The translations under genes and the position numbers were made by a program. A model generated the notes under the pieces. It saw only the letters and a program-made list of their open reading frames with translations, was not told the origin of the DNA and ran no database searches. A stretch of 64,000 bases of DNA from Methanobacterium sp. UBA375. GTDB lineage: Archaea; Methanobacteriota; Methanobacteria; Methanobacteriales; Methanobacteriaceae. Position 1 is the first letter of the stretch. Each line of letters opens with the position of its first letter. This document shows, in pieces, positions 41,807-51,558 of the stretch. Location of the stretch: positions 82,251-146,250 of the forward strand of contig DAGC01000012.1 in assembly GCA_002495625.1 (NCBI GenBank). Reading direction: 5' to 3'.

Positions 41807-42943
41807 TTATTTGTATCGTTCCACTATCTCAGCAAAGGAGCGGGTTATGTAATCTGTCTGTTCCTGGGTGAAGCCGTAGGCACTGCATTTGAACCATTTA
41901 GTCTGTCCCCTTTTGATTCCCACTATCTTCCGTTTTTTTAACTCTTCATAGAGGAAAAAACCACGACGCGGGTGTTTCTCTGCTATCTCATCGAAGACGG
42001 GGGTTTCAAATCGTACTAGGTCATGTTCCTTTGGTTTCACACCGATCTGTTTTATACCGCCAATTCTCTCCATTTTCTCCACGAAATCTCTGGTTTTCTG
42101 GACTTCTTCATCCCATCTTCCCACCCTCTCTATTACGTAGGGCAGAGAGGCCATCAGGGTGGCCACGGGAGCTCCCCGGCTGGTGCATCCCAGCATTTCT
42201 ATCTCCTTAACGGCATGTCTTTTGGAGAGTTTAAGGACGGTATCTGCCCATTCATCCTTTAAACCCAGCACACCTATGGGACCTGATGCAGCCATGCTTT
42301 TATGGCCACTTCCCACCACAAAATCAGCATTGAAGGCCCGAGCATCTACCGGCAAACGTCCCATGGAGTAAGCGCAGTTTAAAAGTAATGGAACACCATG
42401 GTCATGGGCTATCTTACCTATGGCCCTTGCATCGGTGAGGTTACCATAGTTTCCATCTACATGGGTGAGTAAAACCAGGCTCACATCTTCCCCGTAGTCT
42501 TCCTGGTAGTCCAACACTTCTTGGTAACTTTCCGGGGTGATACGGTACTCTGGGTAATCGTTACTGGGCACCTCCACCATGTTCAGCTGGTTTCGCTCGG
42601 CAGCCAGGTGGGTGGTGTAATGGGCGTTACCATCGACTACGATGGTATCCCCTGGTTTGCAGATGGCGTGCATCACTGCAAATTTACCTTCCCTTGCCCC
42701 GTGGACGGTACGGGCCTGGTCAACGCCTATAAATTCTGCCAGGTCATCCAGAAAATGGTGTATGGCCGGCCGGGATATCTCATCCAGTCTACCGGCACAG
42801 TAATCACAGACACTGTATCCATCACTAAATTCATAAAGAGCCTTCCTGGCTTCTTTTGTAAGCACACCACCCCTCTGGAGGGGGTTGAGGTTTAAGTTGT
42901 CCCTTTCAATGTTCCTGTTGAGTCCGTAATCTTGACATTCCAT
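41807..42943 (-). CDS. pscS: O-phospho-L-seryl-tRNA:Cys-tRNA synthase (SepCysS)
   Basis: This 378-residue PLP enzyme converts phosphoseryl-tRNA(Cys) to cysteinyl-tRNA(Cys), the methanogen route to cysteine. It starts MECQDYGLNRNIERDNLNLN. Conserved cysteines are in the N-terminal CQ and in SVCDYCAGRL near residue 45, and the PLP lysine is in SGHKSMAAS near residue 206. I start at ATG 42943, since GTGATAG lies directly upstream; GTG 42952 would be inside that site. It ends in an AT-rich spacer convergent with the GyrI-like gene. The phosphoseryl-tRNA synthetase is not in this window. Confidence 0.95.
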   Translation of the reverse strand: MECQDYGLNRNIERDNLNLNPLQRGGVLTKEARKALYEFSDGYSVCDYCAGRLDEISRPAIHHFLDDLAEFIGVDQARTVHGAREGKFAVMHAICKPGDTIVVDGNAHYTTHLAAERNQLNMVEVPSNDYPEYRITPESYQEVLDYQEDYGEDVSLVLLTHVDGNYGNLTDARAIGKIAHDHGVPLLLNCAYSMGRLPVDARAFNADFVVGSGHKSMAASGPIGVLGLKDEWADTVLKLSKRHAVKEIEMLGCTSRGAPVATLMASLPYVIERVGRWDEEVQKTRDFVEKMERIGGIKQIGVKPKEHDLVRFETPVFDEIAEKHPRRGFFLYEELKKRKIVGIKRGQTKWFKCSAYGFTQEQTDYITRSFAEIVERYK

Positions 42944-43003
42944 CCCTATCACTGGTGTTATTTATTTATTTTTATCCATTTATCATTAATTATATTAATT
43001 GAT

Positions 43004-43642
43004 TCAATAAGGTTTGCGCCATGTTTTGAGTATCTTGGTTAAACCCAAATGGATGATACCCGTTTTTGTACCAAAGACAATAGGGGTTTCCTTTAACAAT
43101 TCATCCGGATTGTTAATTTCTGAATTTACAATAATTCCAGCCCTGCCTATTTCCCTTGCAAAGTGGGCGTCGCTTCCAGCCGATATATTCAGTTTACTTG
43201 ACTGGGCAAATTCACTGGCCCGGCGGTTATATCTTTCCAGGAGACAACGGGAGTTATAGACTTCCACACAATCAACGAAAGGAATATCCTCACTGGTTGG
43301 TTTTATACCATTACCCCGGATATTATCGAAGGGGTGGGGGATGATTACCAGGCCATTCTGGTCCTTTATCTCCTGAACCACCTCAGGGAATGTGTTTGAT
43401 TTAACTTCTTCACTTAAAAAGATACCTATAACTTCACCACGGTTTGTTTCAATTTCCGAGCCAACTATGACCTTTAAATCATCAGTTTCATATTCTTTAG
43501 CTTTTAAACCTCCCTGTATTGTGTTATGGTCGGTTACTGCCACCCCAGAGAGTCCCCTCTTATGGGCAGTTTTGACGATGACTTCAGGTTCCGTGTAACC
43601 ATCGATTGAATATTTGGAATGGACGTGCAAGTCGTATTTCAA
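43004..43642 (-). CDS. PHP-domain phosphoesterase
   Basis: The 212-residue PHP protein carries metal ligands in DLHVHSKYSIDG (N-terminus), VTDHNTIQGG near residue 37, a Glu in IVGSEIETNRGE, IIPHPFDN near 101 and AGSDAHFA near 157. PHP proteins are histidinol-phosphatase-like or nucleotide phosphoesterases; this short form has unknown substrate. It begins at TTG 43642 with GAGGCC upstream. It lies between gap and pscS on the same strand, but the 111-bp gap carries the gap terminator, so it probably has its own promoter. Confidence 0.9.
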   Translation of the reverse strand: MKYDLHVHSKYSIDGYTEPEVIVKTAHKRGLSGVAVTDHNTIQGGLKAKEYETDDLKVIVGSEIETNRGEVIGIFLSEEVKSNTFPEVVQEIKDQNGLVIIPHPFDNIRGNGIKPTSEDIPFVDCVEVYNSRCLLERYNRRASEFAQSSKLNISAGSDAHFAREIGRAGIIVNSEINNPDELLKETPIVFGTKTGIIHLGLTKILKTWRKPY

Positions 43643-43710
43643 TTTTATAGGCCTCTAGGTAATTGAAAATTTAAATTTTTGTAAGAAACTAAAAAGTAGA
43701 TTTTCCTGTT

Positions 43711-43751
43711 AAAAATTATAAAAAATATTAAAAAGGGGATAAAATAATCCC
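43711..43751 (-). terminator. Terminator after GAPDH
   Basis: On the minus strand, just past the gap stop, GGGAT/ATCCC form a short stem around TATTTT, followed by CTTTTTAATATTTTTTA. The stem is only five base pairs, so the call is moderate. Confidence 0.45.
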
Positions 43752-43753
43752 TC

Positions 43754-44773
43754 TTAACCAAAAATACCCATGTTCGCATTGGTTTTTGCGATGGATTTGG
43801 CTGGGTCTGATTCCAGCTCCAGCATGGCCCTGATGGCGTCCACGTTTTCCGGGACAACATCTGATTCCTGGTGGATGGCCTGCATGTAGAAGAGCTCCTG
43901 GTCCACGATGTTCAGGGATTCCTTCCACACTGCTATTTCGAATAGATCTCCCCTGGGCCTTCCAAGATCACGGGCGAATTCCATGACAGAGGCAGTGGAA
44001 TCCGTTCCCTTTTCTGCTTCTAAGAGAAGCACCCGGGAAGTGTTTTCCAGTTTATCCATGACATCATCCACACTTACATCCTTTTCGAGCTCTACCATGA
44101 GGTTGTGCTGGTGCATTATAGTGGTGGGCACCAGTAAGGCCATGGTGGTGATATCCAGTCCATACATCACCGTCTGGACGTCAGGTCCATGGTGGGATGG
44201 TACTGTTGGTGGGTTAGGCACTATGGCGTTTATTGGACCGGATTTTATCTGTCCAGGGTCTGCTCCACGGCGCACCATAACTGCTCGTACCTTCTTTACA
44301 CCGGCCAGGTCATCTATTGGTTTTAAAGTTCTGCAGAGTCCGGTGGTGTTACAGGAAACAACACGTACGTAATCTGCTCCCAGGGCATCTTCGAAGTTGC
44401 TGAAGGAGTTGAAGGATTTACCTATGGCTTCGTGTTTTTCACCACCCTCAAATATGGCTTTGAGTCCCTGCTTCTGGTATATGTTCTCCTTGTTTTTAGC
44501 ACCGATTCCTCCCGGGGTGCAGTCCACTATAATATCCAGCTGGTCGTATAGTTCATCTATAGTACCGGATATTTCGATACCAGCATCTTTAAACAATCCC
44601 TCTCTTTCCGGGGCGCTGATATATAGATCGAAGCCCTTCTCCACTGCCATTTTGGCTTCAAAATCAGGGGTCCGCTTGGTCACCCCCACTATTTTCATAT
44701 CGTCCTGGCAATCTACAGCATCTGCCACCCTTTTACCTATGGTTCCGTATCCATTTATTCCAACCGATTTCAT
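43754..44773 (-). CDS. gap: Glyceraldehyde-3-phosphate dehydrogenase, archaeal type II
   Basis: A 339-residue archaeal GAPDH. The dinucleotide motif is VGINGYGTIGKRVADAV at the N-terminus. The catalytic cysteine is in VVSCNTTGLCRTL near residue 140, and RRGADPGQIKSGPINAIVPN follows. It works in gluconeogenesis and glycolysis with NADP or NAD. ATG 44773 has AAGGAGGGC upstream. It appears to be transcribed alone, with a 327-bp upstream gap and a terminator downstream. Confidence 0.96.
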   Translation of the reverse strand: MKSVGINGYGTIGKRVADAVDCQDDMKIVGVTKRTPDFEAKMAVEKGFDLYISAPEREGLFKDAGIEISGTIDELYDQLDIIVDCTPGGIGAKNKENIYQKQGLKAIFEGGEKHEAIGKSFNSFSNFEDALGADYVRVVSCNTTGLCRTLKPIDDLAGVKKVRAVMVRRGADPGQIKSGPINAIVPNPPTVPSHHGPDVQTVMYGLDITTMALLVPTTIMHQHNLMVELEKDVSVDDVMDKLENTSRVLLLEAEKGTDSTASVMEFARDLGRPRGDLFEIAVWKESLNIVDQELFYMQAIHQESDVVPENVDAIRAMLELESDPAKSIAKTNANMGIFG

Positions 44774-45100
44774 ATTAGCCCTCCTTAAATCCGGGTATGA
44801 TCCCTCAATCTACCATGCCTTTTATTTGAATACCCCTTAAAAATCGGTATTTTTTCTAAAAAAGCATCTGGAAATAAAAGTTTTCTATAAAAAATCTTTC
44901 TATTTAGGATATTATAAATTTTATGATTTTATTTTAGAGAATTTACAAATTCCATTTCAAAAAACAGAAACGAAATATTGGATTTTCTATTAGCGTTGGA
45001 TAATTTAAAATCAGATTTCAATAAAATAAAAAGAAATAAGGGAAAAAAGAGGTCACATTAAACTTTTTTCCCATCAACCTTCATTTTAAAGGTTAATTAT
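44774..45100. other. 327-bp AT-rich gap between gap and top6A
   Basis: No gene is seen. The part nearest gap contains, on the minus strand, AATTTATAATATCC near 44908-44921, a possible TATA region for gap. Close to top6A there is an inverted repeat AACCTT/AAGGTT at 45076-45094 that could mark the top6A transcript end, though no T-run follows on the minus strand. Confidence 0.4.
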
Positions 45101-46163
<1,063 letters not shown>

Positions 46164-46174
<11 letters not shown>

Positions 46175-47762
46175 CTTCACCCTCCTCACTTTCTAGTGGT
46201 ATGTTTTCAAATTTAGCTCTGCGTGTTACCTTCGCCAGTACAGAATCATATTCAGGGACGTCGGTTTCTGCCAGTACCGCTGCCTCCCGGATGATAACCG
46301 GTACCAGATTTTCAAATATCTTGGAACGCATAGCCTCTTCCTTAGCAGCCCTTTTAGCCCTTATATATTTCTGCAGGTTCCTGGCGATTTTCATGGTGGC
46401 CTGTCGTACTTCATGGAGTATTTCTGGCTCAGGGGCTACGCTCTGCTTTCCAGTTGATAGGTATGGTACGTTGGTGGATACTATGTTGACGAACACCGTT
46501 ATAGGTGCGTTGTCCAGGTCCCTTATGCCGTAGCGCTTCCAGTCTATGCTCTTCAATGCTTCGGTTATGGCACAGCTACCCTGGTCAAAGGTTAAGGGCA
46601 CCCGATTGGCGAACCTCATGATCTCCGCCTTTTTCTGATCACCCACCAGTCTCCCGGAGTCTCCTCCATAGGAGATACCGGCTTCTATCACAAAAGCCAC
46701 TCCTCCCCGGTAGGTTTTCGGTTTCCTGGTGGTGGTGGCAGCAAATTCGGGGTTTAGGATTTCCCTTATACCCTTATCGATCTGTTCTTTGCCGATGGGG
46801 ATTAAACCCGAGGTGGGTGGGGCCATGAAGTCCATGCGGGCGAATAATTCCACTATCTTCTCTGCTTCCTCCCACTTCATATCCCGGGGCCGCTTGTTCA
46901 GGTCTATCCCAGTTTCCTCCTCTATCTCGTTGACCCTCTTGGTGGACATACGGGAGAGTGAACTGGTGAGTAGGCTCCTGAACCTCCTCTTATCGGTGTG
47001 TTTGGCCATGAATATCAGGTCATCCGCGGTCACACCCCGGGGATGTGGTAATACCTCCTTGGGTAATGGGGGGATGATGTCGGTGGCCCGGTCGAATATG
47101 AATATCTGTCCGGTGGGGTCACGGAATTTGATCTTTGTGTGGGGGTTGGCGATCATAGTCCTCCGGATGTACTCAAATGCGCCCTGTTCACTCAGGGAGT
47201 AAGACACGTCTTTGAAGTGTAATTCAATAGAAACACCTGTCTGTGTGACTTCCGCATCTTTACGGTCTAATATGAGTCCCTGGTTCTTTTTAACATCCAT
47301 TTTAAAGGTTAATTCCACGCCTTTCAGTCCTTTATCTTTACCACCTTCACGGTAACCGGAAACAACCTTTGCTGGTTTTCCAGTGGTCATCTGGGATAAC
47401 AGCACACAGCCACTGCACCCCAGTCCCTGCTGACCACGGGACTGTATGTTCCGGAATTTGGATCCGGCGAACATGGTACAGTACACCTTGGTTATATAGG
47501 CTTCAGGGATTCCTGGGCCGTTATCTGTATGTTTAAGTATGTAATGATCTTTATCCAGTCTTTTGAGGTCTATGGTTATATCTGGCTGTATCCCTGCTTC
47601 TTCACAGGCGTCAAGGCTGTTTGTTATTAGCTCGTGGAAGACCATAGTTAAGGATCTTATTTTCCCAGAAAATCCCAGCATCTGCTTGTTTCGTCTGAAA
47701 AATTCTGATGCTGTAAGTTCTTTAAACTCCTCAAAAAGTTCTGCTGCTTCTCTTTCCACCAA
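46164..47762 (-). CDS. top6B: DNA topoisomerase VI subunit B
   Basis: The 532-residue ATPase subunit with GHKL motifs: HELITNSLDAC near residue 43, HTDNGPGIPEAY near 77 and SRGQQGLGCSGCVLLSQM near 108. The H2TH and transducer domains follow, the latter having the switch lysine in LSTGKQSVAPE near 460. It starts with TTG 47762 six bases after AGGAGG. It is the fourth gene of the aIF1A-RIO1-KH-top6B-top6A cluster and couples directly into top6A. Confidence 0.96.
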
Positions 47763-47832
47763 TTTAAGCCTCCTGTAAATTAACGTACATATAATATTAG
47801 TATCTATTTAATTAGTATTACCTTTACTTTTA

Positions 47833-48414
47833 TTATTTTGGTAAAGTTCTCTCGTCCTTGGCGATTTCCTTAAATTCTTCCATCTTCATTTCCCGGCTTT
47901 TCTTCTCCAGGAAGGCATAAACACTTTTATGCCGAGCGCCGTTTAAAATCATGTCCACGGCTTCCCTGGCTACCTGAATGTGTTGAAGATCACCTATGAG
48001 GGCAACGGTCTTACCGTATACCGATAAATTTACACCGGTCATCTCGGTGATAATATCCCGGGTTCTACCGTCTTTACCAATGATCCTTCCCTTCTGTCTT
48101 AAAATAGCTTTCTTTGATTTACCCACGTAGTCAGGAAGGTTGATGATATCCAGTATCATCTCATCACTCGTAAGCTTCAGGGCTATTTCCGGGTTAAAAC
48201 CCCTTCCTATAGCTTTAACAATATATCTGGCTTTCCAAACTGATAAAGGATCTTCAGTTTTCTCTGTGGGTTTTATGGACACACTACCGGTCTCACTGTC
48301 CACCTCTATTTCGGTTTGGGTTAGCTTTTCAATTTCTTCCTTACTAATCCCCCCTTTACCAATAACGACTCCTACTCTTTCCCTGGGGATTTTAAGGTAT
48401 TCTATACTGCTCAA
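47833..48414 (-). CDS. KH-domain RNA-binding protein (Dim2/Pno1-like)
   Basis: The 193-residue protein has two KH-type domains. The first carries RVGVVIGKGGISKEEIEKL near residue 12; the second carries GRIIGKDGRTRDIITEMTG near residue 108, with LSVYGKTVALIGD after it. It is the archaeal relative of Pno1/Dim2, which works in small-subunit rRNA maturation. It begins with TTG 48414 behind AAGGAGA. Its position between rio1 and top6B is the conserved euryarchaeal order, and RIO1 is a functional partner in ribosome biogenesis. Confidence 0.93.
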   Translation of the reverse strand: MSSIEYLKIPRERVGVVIGKGGISKEEIEKLTQTEIEVDSETGSVSIKPTEKTEDPLSVWKARYIVKAIGRGFNPEIALKLTSDEMILDIINLPDYVGKSKKAILRQKGRIIGKDGRTRDIITEMTGVNLSVYGKTVALIGDLQHIQVAREAVDMILNGARHKSVYAFLEKKSREMKMEEFKEIAKDERTLPK

Positions 48415-48511
48415 ATAATATTCTCCTTGTAGTTAAATTTGAAAAAAATGTGAAGTAATATGAGGACCACAAAAATATATTTATTATCCACTATTATAAA
48501 GTTTTCTATCC

Positions 48512-49279
48512 TCAAAAATCCATAATTTTACTCTTTATTTCATCTTCAGATATGTGGATACCTAATTTTTTAAAATCTTTAGATAAATTACCAATATCTC
48601 TGTTTAGAAGCTCCTCTGCTAGGGGATGATCTACCACAACACCCTGAGAAATATCGATGATAACCGGTTCATCATCTTTAATTAAGATATTAAAGCCGGA
48701 TAAATCTCCATGAACCAATTTGGCTTTATTATAAAGAATTTTAACATATTCTATTAATTTATCCGCTACTTTTTCTGCATCATGTACATCAGCATTCTTG
48801 AGTAGTGGTGCCGGGTTTCCTTCCGCGTCTCCTATAAATTCCATGACCAGTATGTTATTTTTAGCAACGATGGGTCTGGGAACTCTAACCCCAAATTCAC
48901 AAGCCCTTTTAAGATTCCTGAATTCCTTATTAACCCACGTGTAAATCACTTGACGTTTATTACTGGTTTTTACCTTGAAACGGGGGTCTCCCTGGATGTA
49001 ATCCTGCATCTTTTTAAAATCAGAGGTGGTAACCCGGTAGATTTTAACTGCAACAAAGTTACCATCATCATCTATCCCTTTAAAAACGTTAGCTTCCTTA
49101 CCGGTACTTATAGCACCGTAGAGAATCTGCAGATATCCCTGGTTTGCTAATTTATAGAGGGTTTCCAGGGTTTTTTTGTCGAAAACCTCGCTTCCTACAC
49201 GCCTGTCATCATCGCTTTTTATACGCTTCTCTGATAACATCTTCCTAAGATCTTCATCTGCCTTAGTAATTTTCGACAT
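48512..49279 (-). CDS. rio1: RIO1-type serine protein kinase/ATPase
   Basis: The 255-residue protein has the RIO signature. The N-lobe includes GAISTGKEANVFKG near residue 56, where a P-loop is expected, and VAVKIYRVTTSDFKKM, which contains the RIO1-specific segment. The catalytic loop is LVHGDLSGFNILI near residue 190 and the metal-binding motif is IIDISQGVV. RIO kinases act in late small-subunit maturation. It lies between aIF1A and the Dim2-like KH gene. ATG 49279 has only a weak ribosome binding site. Confidence 0.94.
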   Translation of the reverse strand: MSKITKADEDLRKMLSEKRIKSDDDRRVGSEVFDKKTLETLYKLANQGYLQILYGAISTGKEANVFKGIDDDGNFVAVKIYRVTTSDFKKMQDYIQGDPRFKVKTSNKRQVIYTWVNKEFRNLKRACEFGVRVPRPIVAKNNILVMEFIGDAEGNPAPLLKNADVHDAEKVADKLIEYVKILYNKAKLVHGDLSGFNILIKDDEPVIIDISQGVVVDHPLAEELLNRDIGNLSKDFKKLGIHISEDEIKSKIMDF

Positions 49280-49379
49280 TTTAAAACCACAGAAAAAGTT
49301 GTATGATTTCGGAAAATGAGGAGAACAATCTTATCAAGTTAATTTATGATATTAAAATTAGTGTATAAAAATAGGATAT

Positions 49380-49685
49380 TTATAATTTAAGATATCCCCG
49401 GCGTTCTAACCAGTTAGACTCAGTTCTGGTATATCTCCATATGATATCTGCCTTTTCATCACTCTGGAAATCCCACGGCTTTACTAAAACCACGTCACCT
49501 TCCCTGATCCATATCCTCTTTTTCATCTTACCCGGTATCCGACCGAGCCTTATTTTACCATCGGCACATCGAACTTTAAGCTTTCCATGGCCCATGATCT
49601 GTTCTACCACTCCGGGTATTTCCCCTTTACGGGGAGTTCTAACTCTCCTGACTTCCTGCGTATTCTGTCCATGACCTCTGCTCAA
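49380..49685 (-). CDS. eif1A: Translation initiation factor aIF-1A
   Basis: The 101-residue protein has the OB-fold of aIF1A/eIF1A: EVRRVRTPRKGEIPGVVEQI at the start, MGHGKLKVRCADGKIRLGRI (beta strands 1-3) and KRIWIREGDVVLVKPWDFQ, then a conserved C-terminal tail. It binds the A site during initiation. TTG 49685 has AAGGAGGAG upstream. It leads the cluster aIF1A-RIO1-KH-top6B-top6A and is divergent from moeA, with a 236-bp AT-rich gap between them that must hold both promoters. Confidence 0.95.
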   Translation of the reverse strand: MSRGHGQNTQEVRRVRTPRKGEIPGVVEQIMGHGKLKVRCADGKIRLGRIPGKMKKRIWIREGDVVLVKPWDFQSDEKADIIWRYTRTESNWLERRGYLKL

Positions 49686-49921
49686 ATACTCTCCTCCTTA
49701 TTTTATATTATGATTTCCAATATAATTCTAATTTAACTAGAAATATTTCAAATAGTAAGAATATTGGATTAAACTTGTTATTTATATAGTATTTAACAAG
49801 TATATAAAAAAGAGTATTTATTATCTAACCATCCATATGATTTAATGAACCATTGATTTAATAAATAACATATTTTCGTTACCAAAATTAATTTTCAACT
49901 GAAACTTATAATGGTGATTCC

Positions 49922-51160
49922 ATGGGACAGGAATTTCTTAAAATCACAGACCCTGAAGAAGTAGAGAAGATCATCTCCAAACTCCCTATCAAGAAGAAAG
50001 TGGAAAAGGCACCCCTGGAGGTAGCCTACAAACGAGTACTGGCGGAGAATGTATACGCCACCATAAATTTACCCCCATTCCGGAGGGCAGCTATGGATGG
50101 CTATGCAGTGATTTCAAAAGACACGTTCGGCGCTTCCGAGGACGATCCGGTTGCTTTAAAACTCAAAGATGTGGTGTTGGCCGGTGAAATCCCGGAAAAT
50201 AAAGTGGAGGAAGGGACCTGCATAGAGGTAAGCACCGGAGCCCCCATTCCGGAAGGTGCCGATGCGGTGATCATGATCGAATTTGCAGAAAAAAAGGGTA
50301 CAGACATTCTAATGCTGGAAAGTGTACCTCTGGGTGCCAACATAGCCCGTGAGGGTTCCGATGTGAAGAAAGGAGGGCTTTTACTTAGAGAGGGAGAACT
50401 CATCACCCCGGATAAAATCGGTGTTTTAAGCGCCATCGGACTACTGGAAGTCCCAGTATATGTAAAACCACAAGTGGTAGTGATTTCCACCGGGAACGAG
50501 GTGATAAAAGTCGGTGAAAAACTCGAATACGGGAAGGTGTATGACATAAACTCCTACACCATCTCCAATGCTGTTAAATCATGCGGATGCATCCCCATAC
50601 ATTCCGATATAGTTAAAGATGATTATAATTCGCTGAAAAATAAGATAAACGAATCTAGAGATGCCGATGTTATCATCACATCCGGGGGGACATCGGCCGG
50701 TGCTGGAGATATATTGAAGGTAGTCCTAGATGAAATGGGTGAAGTACTGGTACACGGGATAGCCGTAAAACCAGGAAAACCCACATTGATAGGCGTAATT
50801 CAGGATGAAGATGGGAATAAAATAAATAAAATAATATTCGGACTCCCCGGATACCCGGTAGCTGCTTTAATGATATTCTACAACTTCGTCGCCCCATTTT
50901 TAAGGAAATTTGCTTCGTTAAACGAATCCCCTGAAGGAAAAAGCAGGGAATTTAAATTATCCCGGAGATACGTACCATCCCGGGGAAGAAGACAGTATGT
51001 GCTGGTTAAAATAGAAGGTGACCAGGTCCATCCAATTTTAAAGGATTCCGGTGCTATCACTGCCCTGGCAGAAGCAGATGGCTACTTCATAGCCCCTAAA
51101 AATGTAGAGATATTGGAAGGGGGGACTTACGTTGATGTTTTTCCACTGAAAACTTACTAA
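49922..51160 (+). CDS. moeA: Molybdopterin molybdotransferase
   Basis: A 412-residue MoeA. Domain landmarks are PPFRRAAMDGYAV near residue 55, STGAPIPEGADAVIMIE near residue 103, GANIAREGSDVKKGGLL, and the MogA-like SGGTSAGAGDI near residue 255, followed by the C-terminal beta barrel. It inserts Mo or W into the pterin cofactor needed by formylmethanofuran dehydrogenase. ATG 49922 follows GGTGATTCC. A 9-bp tandem repeat (CTAATTTGA/CTAATTTGG) covers its stop codon. No other moa/moe gene is adjacent. Confidence 0.95.
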   Translation: MGQEFLKITDPEEVEKIISKLPIKKKVEKAPLEVAYKRVLAENVYATINLPPFRRAAMDGYAVISKDTFGASEDDPVALKLKDVVLAGEIPENKVEEGTCIEVSTGAPIPEGADAVIMIEFAEKKGTDILMLESVPLGANIAREGSDVKKGGLLLREGELITPDKIGVLSAIGLLEVPVYVKPQVVVISTGNEVIKVGEKLEYGKVYDINSYTISNAVKSCGCIPIHSDIVKDDYNSLKNKINESRDADVIITSGGTSAGAGDILKVVLDEMGEVLVHGIAVKPGKPTLIGVIQDEDGNKINKIIFGLPGYPVAALMIFYNFVAPFLRKFASLNESPEGKSREFKLSRRYVPSRGRRQYVLVKIEGDQVHPILKDSGAITALAEADGYFIAPKNVEILEGGTYVDVFPLKTY

Positions 51161-51558
51161 TTTGACTAATTTGGTTATTTGAATGAATTTTTTTTACAAA
51201 TGTTCAAATAAACAACGGGCAACGATTCAAATGGAATGATCAAGAATATGTTCAAATTAACCAAGAAATCGTTAGGACCTGATACACAGTTAACAACTAA
51301 ATCAGTAAGCAATAAACTTCATTTAACGTTATTAAATACCATATAATAAGTTTACAGCTCAAAAAATAGCCTTGCAACTCTTGCCGAATTCATAGAAGAT
51401 AGAATGGATTAAAGTTTTTTTGAAATTCCAGTTTGTTAGTATTACTTTTTTGATCTTTTTTGATGTTTTATTAATAATAATTTCGTGATAGAAAGTATTA
51501 TATATGGTTGTTGATAACTATCTATTAGAAAAATTAAAGGTGAAAATCATTTAAGAAG
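51161..51558 (+). other. 398-bp gap before the adhesin gene, with a candidate TATA box
   Basis: No gene is seen. The left half contains several imperfect copies of a TTCAAATNAAC-type phrase (near 51203, 51227 and 51250). TATTATATAT at 51496-51505 is a good TATA candidate 54-63 bases before the adhesin start. GGTG at 51539 is too far from the ATG to be a standard ribosome binding site. Confidence 0.4.

Noticed and set aside
51161..51558. Repeated TTCAAAT phrases in the moeA-adhesin gap as a CRISPR-like or regulatory array
   Set aside because: Copies are short, irregularly spaced and AT-rich; no regular spacer structure. No CRISPR array is seen anywhere in the window.
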